Positions 17,742 to 25,041 of a stretch of DNA of 64,000 nt are shown one piece after another. Within the stretch, counting starts at the first letter, position 1. Each line of letters opens with the position of its first letter. The notes beneath the pieces were generated by a model that was not told where the DNA came from, ran no database searches, and worked only from the letters and a program-made list of their open reading frames with translations. The DNA lies in contig CAVSWH010000004.1 of the NCBI GenBank assembly GCA_963731625.1, forward strand, positions 682,001 to 746,000, in the 5' to 3' direction. A program made the position numbers and the translations under genes. The stretch is from PALSA-555 sp963731625. GTDB taxonomy: Bacteria > Actinomycetota > Acidimicrobiia > IMCC26256 > PALSA-555.

Positions 17742-17911
17742 CAGTCGCCCCCGGGGGGACGCGCCCGCTGGTCGCGCACCGCGGCGTGCAGTCGCCGGAA
17801 CATCGTGGTCACCACCACGATGGCCAGCACGAGCACGCCGACGACCACGGCGATGAGCACCGGCGGCCACCCCGGGTCCATGCGCTGCACCGTCGCGGCG
17901 AGCTCCGCCAT
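17738..17911 (-). CDS. small single-pass membrane protein
   Basis: 57 residues with one helix (PPVLIAVVVGVLVLAIVVVTT) and a short basic C-terminal tail. No family recognised. ATG at 17911 has TAGTGT 7 nt upstream on the minus strand, a leaderless promoter. Its stop overlaps the start of the hexapeptide acyltransferase gene, so it may help anchor or partner that enzyme; this is only suggested by coupling. Confidence 0.65.
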   Translation of the reverse strand: MAELAATVQRMDPGWPPVLIAVVVGVLVLAIVVVTTMFRRLHAAVRDQRARPPGGDW

Positions 17912-18006
17912 GCGTCGGACACTAGGCGGCACCGACCGCCGCGCCCTCCAGGACCTTGTGGCGCCCGCCGGCGCGGGGCAGGATGCCCGCACACGGGGAG
18001 GGGGGC

Positions 18007-18582
18007 ATGACCGCACCGGCACAGACGGCCGAGCCCAGAGCGGGACTCTCGACCACCACGAAGCTGCTCATCATGCTGGTGCTCGGCGCCGCGGTCGCCG
18101 TGGCGCTTGGCGTCTACGCCAACGAGCACACGCCGACACTCAAGTCGTACCCGCTGTTCTTCTCGGGGATGATCGAGCTCAAGGTGTGGTTCGCGACGCT
18201 CGCGGTCGCGCTTGCCACCCTCCAGCTGCTCTTCGCCGCGCGCATGTACGGCAAGATCTCGATCCCCAAGCGGGAGCCGGCGTGGCTCGGAGACGCGCAC
18301 CGCCTCACGGGCACGGTCGCCTTCCTCGTCACGCTGCCGGTTGCGTACCAGTGCCTGTACTCCTTCGGCTTCGAGACCATGAACGCCCGGGTGCTGCTCC
18401 ACGGCATCTTCGGCTGCGCCTTCTACGGCGCGTTCACGATCAAGGTCCTCGGTGTGCGCGTGAAGGGCCTGCCCGGCTGGGTGCTGCCCGTCGCCGGCGG
18501 CCTGGTGTTCGCCGCGCTGGTCGGCGTGTTCGTGACGTCGAGCGTGTGGTTCTTCACCTCATCGCCGCTCCCCACCTTCTGA
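18007..18582 (+). CDS. four-helix membrane protein (DUF6529-like)
   Basis: 191 residues with helices at about 20-40, 55-80, 100-120 and 160-185. Conserved-looking His residues in DAHRLTGTVAF and RVLLHGIFGCAF fall in or near helices and could bind haem, and the next gene is a c-type cytochrome, so a membrane electron-transfer role is reasonable. The family name is from memory of similar actinobacterial proteins and is not certain. ATG start chosen after the GGGAGGGGGGC ribosome site; an upstream in-frame extension is poor. Confidence 0.65.
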   Translation: MTAPAQTAEPRAGLSTTTKLLIMLVLGAAVAVALGVYANEHTPTLKSYPLFFSGMIELKVWFATLAVALATLQLLFAARMYGKISIPKREPAWLGDAHRLTGTVAFLVTLPVAYQCLYSFGFETMNARVLLHGIFGCAFYGAFTIKVLGVRVKGLPGWVLPVAGGLVFAALVGVFVTSSVWFFTSSPLPTF

Positions 18583-18586
18583 GCCC

Positions 18587-18955
18587 GTGTTCCGTCGCTT
18601 CGTCAACGCCGTTGAGGTCCTCGCCGTGGTCGGCGTGGCGGCGTTCGTGCTCCTGTTGTTCGTGAACTCAGGCGGCGGCCCAGGCGGCTACGGCGGCTCG
18701 GCCAGCGGCTCGACGACGCTGTCCGGCGCGGCTCTGTTCTCCGCGAACTGCGCCAGCTGCCACGGCGTCACCGGCGGCGGCGCCATCGGGCCCCAGCTCT
18801 CGGGTGGGGCGGTGCTCCACGACTTTCCGAACGAGGCCGACCAGGTCACCTTCGTCGCCAACGGGCGCGGGATCATGCCCGGCTTCGCGACCGCGCTGAC
18901 GCCGGCGCAGCTCAAGGCGGTCGTCGACTACACGCGCACCGCGCTCTCGAAGTAG
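18587..18955 (+). CDS. membrane-anchored class I c-type cytochrome
   Basis: 122 residues. One N-terminal helix (about 8-26), a Gly/Ser linker, then a haem-binding CASCH motif (Cys55, Cys58, His59) and the likely axial methionine Met97 in GRGIMPGF. It carries one electron on the outer face of the membrane, linking a quinol-oxidising complex or dehydrogenase to an acceptor. It starts (GTG) 4 bp after the membrane protein gene and its stop abuts the next ATG, so all three genes form an operon. Confidence 0.85.
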   Translation: MFRRFVNAVEVLAVVGVAAFVLLLFVNSGGGPGGYGGSASGSTTLSGAALFSANCASCHGVTGGGAIGPQLSGGAVLHDFPNEADQVTFVANGRGIMPGFATALTPAQLKAVVDYTRTALSK

Positions 18956-20008
18956 ATGTTCAAGGCGGCGCCCGTCCGGATCGGGCTGCTGTTCGACTTT
19001 CCGCAGGCCGACGGCGGCGAGGACTTCGAGTCGAACATCCGCCTCGGCGTCGAGGAGGCGAGCGGTGGCGGGCGCGTCGACCGGGACCTCGAGTTCCTGC
19101 GGGCCGAGGCGACCGGGCTGCCCGCCGGCACCGAGCACGCGGTCGTCGGCGGCTTCCGGGATCTCGAGGCCGCGGGATGCCTGGCGATCATCGGCCCCTC
19201 GATCAGCGACAACGGGCTCATCGTGGCGCCGCTCGCCGACGCGGCCGAGCTGAGCTGCCTGAACTACACGGGCGGGGAGCGCACGCGCGGCCACTTCGGC
19301 TTCCACTATCAGGTGGGTTCGCTCGAGGAGGAGCCGGTCCTGCTCGCGCAGCGCCTCGCGGCGCGCGGCCTGCGTCGCGCCGCCGTCGTCTCGGACCGCT
19401 CACCGGTCGGTCGGCGCTACGCCGAGTGGTTCGAGGCGAGCACGGTCGGCGCGGGGATCGAGATCGCCGGGGCCACGACGGTCTCACCCGTCGCCGAGGA
19501 CCTCACGCCGGTCGTCGAGCGCCTCCGCGGGGCCGGACCGGACGCGCTCGTGTACCTCGGCCTCGGCGTGTCGTCGCGGGCCGTCGCCCTCGCGCTCGCC
19601 TCCCTCGGCTGGGACGTCCCGGTCGTCGCCAACTCGGCGCTGCTGTTCGGGTACGCACGCCCCGACTGGCGCGGCGGCTGGGCCGGCTGGGAGTACGTCG
19701 ACGTCGTCGCCGACGACAACGACCGGCGGCGGCGCCTCGCCAAGCGCTTCCCGAAGCTCGCGGTCGGGCCGATGGGCTGCGCCGCGCTCGACATGGGCCG
19801 GCTCCTCGGCGAGGCGCTCGCCCGGGCCGACCACCTCACCCGACTCGGCATCCGCGACGCGTTCGAGCGGGTGAAGCTGCTCCCGGCGACGTGTGGCCAC
19901 GAGGGCACGACGCTCACGTTCGGCTACTTCGACCACGGGGCCCTCCACGGCGACTACCTCGTGCTGCGCACCTGGGCCGACGGGCACAGCGTCCAGGTCA
20001 CCGACTGA
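18956..20008 (+). CDS. Leu/Ile/Val-binding-protein-fold protein without signal peptide
   Basis: 350 residues of the periplasmic-binding-protein fold I type: KAAPVRIGLLFDFP at the N-terminus, ecognisable first-lobe segment AIIGPSISDNGLIVAPLAD and second-lobe VVANSALLFGY. Unlike the two other receptors here, the chain begins directly at the first beta strand, with no signal peptide, lipobox or anchor. It could be a cytoplasmic sensor of the AmiC type, or the export signal may have been lost. ATG immediately follows the stop of the cytochrome gene (TAGATG). No transporter gene is adjacent. Confidence 0.75.
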   Translation: MFKAAPVRIGLLFDFPQADGGEDFESNIRLGVEEASGGGRVDRDLEFLRAEATGLPAGTEHAVVGGFRDLEAAGCLAIIGPSISDNGLIVAPLADAAELSCLNYTGGERTRGHFGFHYQVGSLEEEPVLLAQRLAARGLRRAAVVSDRSPVGRRYAEWFEASTVGAGIEIAGATTVSPVAEDLTPVVERLRGAGPDALVYLGLGVSSRAVALALASLGWDVPVVANSALLFGYARPDWRGGWAGWEYVDVVADDNDRRRRLAKRFPKLAVGPMGCAALDMGRLLGEALARADHLTRLGIRDAFERVKLLPATCGHEGTTLTFGYFDHGALHGDYLVLRTWADGHSVQVTD

Positions 20009-20071
20009 CCCCACTCCCCCGTCACACCCCCGTGGTCCCCTCCGAGGGTCACCGGGCCCGGGGACGCCCAA

Positions 20072-20089
20072 AATTACACTGGTGTGATT
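20072..20089. promoter_or_regulatory. near-perfect inverted repeat overlapping a -10 box
   Basis: AATTACAC and GTGTGATT flank a TG spacer, with one mismatched pair. The sequence TACACT (20075-20080) inside it is a good -10 for the small zinc-ribbon gene starting at 20105. A repressor binding here would block that promoter. This is the most AT-rich spot of its neighbourhood. Confidence 0.45.
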
Positions 20090-20104
20090 CGCTGGGAGGA
20101 TCGC

Positions 20105-20260
20105 ATGGACAGCACCACCCTCATCCGAGACGACGAGCCGGCGGCGGCGGTGCGCTGGGAGCCCTGCGCCGCGCCCGACGAGGACGGCCCGGTCTGCGAG
20201 GCCTGCGGCTGGCCGGTCGAGGACCACGCCGCCGCGGTGGCCGCACGGCGCGCCGCCTGA
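20105..20260 (+). CDS. 51-residue putative zinc-ribbon protein
   Basis: Short acidic protein with Cys21, Cys31, Cys34 and His41 (pattern C-x9-CEACGW-x5-H), a plausible single zinc site. GGGAGGA (20094-20100) lies 4 nt before the ATG and a -10 TACACT with a palindrome lies upstream, so expression signals are good. No named family is assigned; similar CxxCGWP-type mini-proteins of unknown function are common in actinobacteria. It converges on Ku with a 1-bp gap. Confidence 0.7.
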   Translation: MDSTTLIRDDEPAAAVRWEPCAAPDEDGPVCEACGWPVEDHAAAVAARRAA

Positions 20261-20261
20261 G

Positions 20262-21107
20262 CTAAGCGGACTTCCGCGACCGCGCCGCCCGCTTCTTGGC
20301 GGGCTTCGCGGCCTCGTCCTCGGCGGCCGGGGCACCTGCCCGGGCGAGGCTCGCCTCCAGCGCCGCCATCAGGTCGACGACCTTCCCCGGTTCCTCGACC
20401 GCGGGCTCGGCCACGATCTCCTCGCCGGCGGCCTTGCGGTCGATCAGCCCGAGGAGCTGCTCCCGGTACTCGTCGTGGTAGCGCTCGGGCTCGAAATGGC
20501 CGGCCAGCGCCTCGATGAGCTGGCGGGCCATCCCCATCTCCTTCTCGGACGGCTCGGCCGGCGCGGCGTCCTCGGGGAGCAGGCCCTCCCGGGGCAGCAC
20601 CTCGTCGGCGTAGCGCATCGTCTCGAGGCACAGCACGCCGTCGAGCGGGCGGATCGCCACGAGGCTCTCTTTCGAGCGCATCACGACCCGGCCGATCGCC
20701 ACCTTGCGCAGCTCGGCCATCGCCTCGACGAGGAGGCGGTAGGGCTTCAGGGCGGCACTCTCCGGGGCGAGGTAGTACGGCTGCTCGAAGAAGAGCGGGT
20801 CGATGTCGTCGAGGTCGACGAAGTCTTCGATCTCGATCATCCGGCTCGCCTTCGGCGCGAGGGAGCGCATCTCCTCGTCGTCCACGACCACGTACTGGCC
20901 CGGTGAGAGCTCGTAGCCCTTCCGGATCCGGTCGTTCGTCACCTCGTCGCCGGTCGCCTCCGACACCTTGCGGTAGCGGATGCGTGCGTTCGTGCCCTCC
21001 TCGAGCTGGTTGAAGCGGACGTCGCGGCTCTTTGTCGCGGACACGACCTTCACGGGCACGGCGACGAGCCCGAAGCTGATGCTCCCCGTCCAGATGGCGC
21101 TGGGCAT
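20262..21107 (-). CDS. ku: non-homologous end-joining protein Ku
   Basis: 281 residues, normal for bacterial Ku. The opening PSAIWTGSISFGLVAVPVK is diagnostic; the core includes KGYELSPGQYVVVDDEE and VGRVVMRSKE-like segments, and the C-terminus is Lys/Ala-rich (AKKRAARSRKSA), the DNA-contacting tail. The homodimer rings broken DNA ends and recruits LigD. The ATG at 21107 matches family starts, although the frame is open far upstream. It is divergent from the LigD polymerase-domain gene, 18 bp between starts, forming the NHEJ locus; the ligase part of LigD is not in the window. Confidence 0.95.
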   Translation of the reverse strand: MPSAIWTGSISFGLVAVPVKVVSATKSRDVRFNQLEEGTNARIRYRKVSEATGDEVTNDRIRKGYELSPGQYVVVDDEEMRSLAPKASRMIEIEDFVDLDDIDPLFFEQPYYLAPESAALKPYRLLVEAMAELRKVAIGRVVMRSKESLVAIRPLDGVLCLETMRYADEVLPREGLLPEDAAPAEPSEKEMGMARQLIEALAGHFEPERYHDEYREQLLGLIDRKAAGEEIVAEPAVEEPGKVVDLMAALEASLARAGAPAAEDEAAKPAKKRAARSRKSA

Positions 21108-21125
21108 GCCACTAGGTTCGCAGAC

Positions 21126-22044
21126 GTGGCGGCCGGATCCAAAGCCGTGATCGACGTCGAGGGCCACCACCTCACCCTCTCGAATCTCGAGAAGGTCCTC
21201 TATCCCGCCACCGGGGCGACGAAGGCCGCCGTCATCGCCTACTACTCGAAGGTCGCGGCGACGATGCTCCCCCATCTCGCCGGGCGTGCGGTCACGATGG
21301 TGCGCTTCCCGGACGGCGTCGGGGGCAACTCGTTCTTCGAGAAGCGATGCCCCTCCCACGCGCCACGGTGGGTCCACACCGGCCAGGTCGACCCCGGGCT
21401 CATCGCCTGCGTCGTCGACGACGCCGCGACGCTCGTGTGGATGGCCAACCTGGCGGCCCTCGAGCTCCACACCCTCCAGGCCCGCGTCGCCGATCCGGAC
21501 CACCCGACGTCGATGGTCTTCGACCTCGACCCGGGACCACCCGCCGACGTGCTCGCCTGCGCCCGCGTGGCCCTCGAGCTGCGGTCGACGCTCACGAGCC
21601 TCGGCCTGCGAAGCGTCGTGAAGACATCGGGGAGCAAGGGCCTGCACCTCGCCGTGCCCGTGCGGGGCGCGACCGCCGACGAGACGAAGGCCGTCGCGCT
21701 CGGGCTCGGGCAGCTCCTCGCCAAGCGGGCTCCCGATCGCGTCACGGTGAACATGGCGAAGGAGCAGCGTCCGAACCGGGTGTTCGTCGACTGGAGCCAG
21801 AACGACCGGCACAAGACCACCGTCGCCGCCTACTCGCTGCGAGCCCAGCCACGACCGATGGTGTCGGCGCCCGTCACCTGGGACGAGGTCTCCGACGCCC
21901 TCGACGCCGGCGACCCGGGCGCGCTGGCGTTCGACGCCGACGAGGTGCTGGCGCGCGATCGAGCGGCTCGGCGACCCGTACGCCTCGAACCTCGACGCCG
22001 ACCAGGAGCTGCCAGCCCTCGGCGCCACCGAGCCGGGCGCATAA
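21126..22044 (+). pseudogene. ligD: LigD-type polymerase/primase domain protein, frameshifted near the C-terminus
   Basis: Stand-alone NHEJ polymerase (archaeo-eukaryotic primase fold). DNA/NTP-binding segments RFPDGVGGNSFFEK and catalytic DLD (Asp133, Asp135 in VFDLDPGPP) and KTSGSKGLHLAVP are intact. Frame 1 is normal until about 21951-21957 and then turns into Arg/Pro-rich nonsense running into the next gene. In the adjacent frame the family C-terminus continues (IERLGDPYASNLDADQELP) and ends with TAA at 22042-22044, so one extra base lies in GCGCGCG. The catalytic core is complete, so a shortened or readthrough protein could still act. GTG start with TAGGTT 7 nt upstream (leaderless). A sequencing error is a real alternative. 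Confidence 0.85.
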
Positions 22045-22053
22045 CCTCCGCCG

Positions 22054-22857
22054 ATGGACCTGCGCGGCAAGGTCGCGGTCGTCACCGGCGCCAGCCGCGG
22101 GGTCGGCGCCGCGACCGCGGTCGCCCTCGCGGCCGAGGGGATGCGCGTCGCGTGCGCCGCCCGCGCCACCGACGACGCGCCGCTCCGACTGCCCGGGACG
22201 ATCGACGCCACCGTGCGCCGCATCACCGACGCCGGCGGCGACGCCATCGCCGTGCCGACGAACCTGGCCAACGACGACGACGTCGAGTCGCTGGTCGACC
22301 AGACCGTCGACGCGTTCGGTGGCGTCGACGTGCTGGTCAACAACGCGGCGATCACCTTTCCCGGTGATCTCGAGCTCGAGATGAAGCGCTTCGACCTCAC
22401 GATGAACGTCGACCTGCGCGCCCCGCTGCTCGCGATCCGGGCGGTGCTCCCGTCGATGAAGGCCCGAGGTGGCGGGCGGATCGTGAACGTCTCGTCCGCC
22501 GCCGCGCTGAACTACTACCCGGGCCTCATGGCGTACGGCATGGCAAAGATCGCGCTCGAGCACCTCACGGTGGCGGCCGCCGAGCAGCTGCGCCACGCCG
22601 CGATCGCCGTGAACACCTTCCGCATCGACGTGCCGGTCGCGTCCGAGGGCTTCGTCGCCAACACGCCCGGACAGGATCACTCGAGCTGGGAGCCGAGCGA
22701 GATCGCGGCCGAGGGAATCATCTGGATGGTCCGCCAGCCGGACAGCTACTCCGGCCACAACGACAGCATGGCGGCGCTGCGCGCCGAGCACGGGATCATG
22801 GGCGGCGGGCGGGGCACCACGCCGCTGGCGCCCGGCACCGACCTGCATCTCGGCTGA
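22054..22857 (+). CDS. SDR family NAD(P)-dependent oxidoreductase
   Basis: 267 residues. TGASRGVG near the N-terminus, NNAA, NVSSAAA and YGMAK give the full classical SDR set. The C-terminal third is longer than usual (PDSYSGHNDSMAALRAEHG) and may form a substrate lid. TAACCT ends 6 nt before the ATG, giving a leaderless start; its first three bases are also the stop codon of the LigD fragment. Substrate unknown. Confidence 0.87.
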   Translation: MDLRGKVAVVTGASRGVGAATAVALAAEGMRVACAARATDDAPLRLPGTIDATVRRITDAGGDAIAVPTNLANDDDVESLVDQTVDAFGGVDVLVNNAAITFPGDLELEMKRFDLTMNVDLRAPLLAIRAVLPSMKARGGGRIVNVSSAAALNYYPGLMAYGMAKIALEHLTVAAAEQLRHAAIAVNTFRIDVPVASEGFVANTPGQDHSSWEPSEIAAEGIIWMVRQPDSYSGHNDSMAALRAEHGIMGGGRGTTPLAPGTDLHLG

Positions 22858-22905
22858 CCCGCACTGCCGCGGGCCAGCGCGAGGCGACTCCTACCCTGGC
22901 CGGCG

Positions 22906-23571
22906 ATGTCGAGCCCGAGACCGCGCGATTCCCAGCGAGCCCGCGTCTACCGCGCCGAGCTGCCGCTCGCGGCGAGCCCGCTGCCCGGCCTGGCGGCGTG
23001 CGCCCGGTTCGCGGAGCGTGTCGTGGGCACGCTGTGGTGGGACGGCCGGTTCCCGGCACTGACCCAGGACAGGATCCCGCGGTTTCGCCCCGGCAACGGC
23101 GCCCGCACGGCCTACTTCACCGACGCGGACGTCGGCGACGACTGGACGATCACGCTCCCGCGCCGCTACCGCACGAAGGGCATCGTGCTCCACGAGCTCG
23201 CCCACTGGGCTCTCGCGGACCAGCGGGACCTCCCGACGCACGGCGCGACGTTCACCCGCCTCGTGCTCGACGCCACCGCCGAGTTCTGCGGTCCCGAGCG
23301 CGCCGACGCGCTCACGGGCGCGTACCGCGCCGAGCGGGTCCGGGTCGGCGCGCCGCCGCGCCAGGGGCCCGACGGGCGGTGGCGCTACGGCTGGGACGAG
23401 CGGCTCCGGCTCTCGCTGCAGCGGCCGGTGGCGATCCGGGCGGGCGCCTTGCCGACCCTCACGGGGGTCCTCGAGGCGATCGAGGGTGAGGCACGCCTCG
23501 TGGTGCGCGCCGGCCACGCGACGCACCGCATCGAGACGACCGACGTGTGGTCCGTGGAACCCGCCGCGTAG
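22906..23571 (+). CDS. HExxH putative metallohydrolase (TIGR04338-like)
   Basis: 221 residues. HELAH (His96, Glu97, His100) in GIVLHELAHW is a zinc-protease type site, with His112 in LPTHGATF as a likely third ligand. The arrangement resembles the actinobacterial TIGR04338 family, of unknown function. No signal peptide, so it is probably cytoplasmic. ATG with TACCCT 8 nt upstream (leaderless). The CDF transporter starts 2 bp after its stop, so the two are cotranscribed and could be linked through metal supply (inference). Confidence 0.72.
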   Translation: MSSPRPRDSQRARVYRAELPLAASPLPGLAACARFAERVVGTLWWDGRFPALTQDRIPRFRPGNGARTAYFTDADVGDDWTITLPRRYRTKGIVLHELAHWALADQRDLPTHGATFTRLVLDATAEFCGPERADALTGAYRAERVRVGAPPRQGPDGRWRYGWDERLRLSLQRPVAIRAGALPTLTGVLEAIEGEARLVVRAGHATHRIETTDVWSVEPAA

Positions 23572-23573
23572 CC

Positions 23574-24488
23574 GTGCAGGAGGGCAGCCGCCGCGCGGTC
23601 ATCGCCGCCTTGGCCGCGAACGTCGGAATCGCGGTCGCGAAGTTCGCCGCGTTCGCCGTCACCGGCGCGACCGCGCTGCTCGCCGAGGCGATCCACTCGG
23701 TCGCCGACTCGGGGAACGAGTTCATCCTCGGCGTCGGCGGCCGGCGCGCCGAGCGCGCCCCGACCGCGGAGCACCCGTTCGGGTTCGGGCGGGAGCGCTA
23801 CTTCTTCGCGTTCGTCGTCGCGCTGGTCCTCTTCAGCCTCGGGTCGCTGTTCGCGATCTACGAGGGCGTGACGAAGCTTGCCCACCTCGAGCCGGTCGAC
23901 CAGCCGGCCGTCGGCTTCGTCGTGCTCGGCGTGGCGCTCGTGCTCGAGAGCCTCTCGCTGCGCACCGCGAGCCGGGCGGCGAACGCGGTCCGCGGCGACC
24001 TGAGCTGGTGGGGCTTCATCCGCACCACGAAGGCGCCCGAGCTCCCCGTCGTGCTGATCGAGGACTTCGGCGGGATCGTCGGGCTGCTCCTCGCCGGGGC
24101 GGGGCTCGGTCTCACCGTCGCGACCGGGGACCCCAGCTACGACGCCGCGGCGAGCGTCGCGATCGGCGTGCTGCTCGGCGTCCTCGCCACGGTCCTGGCG
24201 ATCGAGACCAAGAGCCTTCTGATCGGCGAGGCAGCCTCGGCCGATGACGTGGCCGACATCCGCACCGCGATCGTGAACGGCCCCGAGGTCGAGCGGCTCA
24301 TCCATCTCCGCACCCAGCATCTCGGACCCGAGGAGCTGCTCGTGGCGGCCAAGATCGACCTCACCGCCGCCGCCGAGCCGGACACGGCGCGGGCCATCGA
24401 CCGCATCGAGGCCCGGATCCGGGCGCGTGTCCCGCACGCCCGGGTCATCTACCTCGAGCCCGACGTCTACCGCGGCGACGCGAAGTAG
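23574..24488 (+). CDS. cation diffusion facilitator family transporter
   Basis: 304 residues with six membrane helices and a C-terminal cytoplasmic ferredoxin-like domain (about 225-300). The metal site HSVADSGNE in helix 2 is the HSxxDxxN pattern of CDF proteins, and RAPTAEHPFGFGRERYF is the conserved cytoplasmic loop. It would export Zn, Mn, Fe or Co in exchange for protons. GTG 23574 is taken as start; GTG 23547 inside the previous gene would add nine residues. Confidence 0.88.
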   Translation: MQEGSRRAVIAALAANVGIAVAKFAAFAVTGATALLAEAIHSVADSGNEFILGVGGRRAERAPTAEHPFGFGRERYFFAFVVALVLFSLGSLFAIYEGVTKLAHLEPVDQPAVGFVVLGVALVLESLSLRTASRAANAVRGDLSWWGFIRTTKAPELPVVLIEDFGGIVGLLLAGAGLGLTVATGDPSYDAAASVAIGVLLGVLATVLAIETKSLLIGEAASADDVADIRTAIVNGPEVERLIHLRTQHLGPEELLVAAKIDLTAAAEPDTARAIDRIEARIRARVPHARVIYLEPDVYRGDAK

Positions 24489-24489
24489 C

Positions 24490-25017
24490 TCAGGCGGGGC
24501 CGTCGAGGCGCTGCATCGCGTCGCGGTACCGCCGACCGTTGCGCACGTAGTTCGCCGCGTTGCGCTCGATGTCGGCCGCGTCGACGCTGTCCGGGCGCAG
24601 CCGCGCCGGCACGCCGAGCGCCATCGCCCGCGACGGCACCTCCATGCCGTTCGGGACGAGCGCGCTCGCGCCGACGAGGGCGTGGGTGCGCACCACCGCG
24701 CGGTGCAGCACGACCGCGTTCGTGCCGACGAGCGCTCGGTCCTCGACGACGCAGCACTCGAGGTGCGCGAGATGGCCGACGACGCAGTCGTCGCCGACGA
24801 TGGTCGGCAGCTCGGCGGTGCAGTGGATGACCGTGCCGTCCTGGATCGAGGTGCGGGCGCCGATGCGGATGTAGCCGTAGTCCCCGCGCAGGACCGCGTG
24901 GGGCCACACCGTCGTGTCGGCGCCGAGCGTCACGTTTCCGATCACCGTGGCGTCGGGGTGGACCCAGGCGTCCGGGTGGATGTCGGGGACGGCCTCACCG
25001 AGCCGGTAGATGGCCAC
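24490..25017 (-). CDS. gamma-carbonic-anhydrase-like hexapeptide protein
   Basis: 175 residues with left-handed beta-helix repeats (GNVTLGADTTVWPHAVLRGDYGYIRIG) as in gamma-carbonic anhydrase/PaaY. Zinc ligands His65 (DGTVIH) and His82 (VVGH) are present, but the third ligand position in GHLAHLECC is Glu87 instead of His. It may bind metal differently or act as a thioesterase-like PaaY relative. GTG start with TACCGT 8 nt upstream; the TA of that box is shared with the -10 of the divergent PhyH gene. Confidence 0.8.
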   Translation of the reverse strand: MAIYRLGEAVPDIHPDAWVHPDATVIGNVTLGADTTVWPHAVLRGDYGYIRIGARTSIQDGTVIHCTAELPTIVGDDCVVGHLAHLECCVVEDRALVGTNAVVLHRAVVRTHALVGASALVPNGMEVPSRAMALGVPARLRPDSVDAADIERNAANYVRNGRRYRDAMQRLDGPA

Positions 25018-25025
25018 GCGGGGCG

Positions 25026-25035
25026 ACGGTAGCCT
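25026..25035. promoter_or_regulatory. overlapping divergent -10 boxes sharing one TA
   Basis: ACGGTAGCCT read rightward gives TAGCCT, 6 nt before the GTG of the PhyH gene; read leftward it gives TACCGT, 8 nt before the GTG of the gamma-CA-like gene. The invariant TA at 25030-25031 serves both, so the two polymerases could not bind at once. Confidence 0.55.
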
Positions 25036-25041
25036 CGGCCT

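Noticed and set aside
22045..22367. Extended C-terminus of the LigD fragment running into the SDR gene
   Set aside because: The extension is Arg/Pro-rich nonsense; the true family C-terminus is in the neighbouring frame and ends at 22044.
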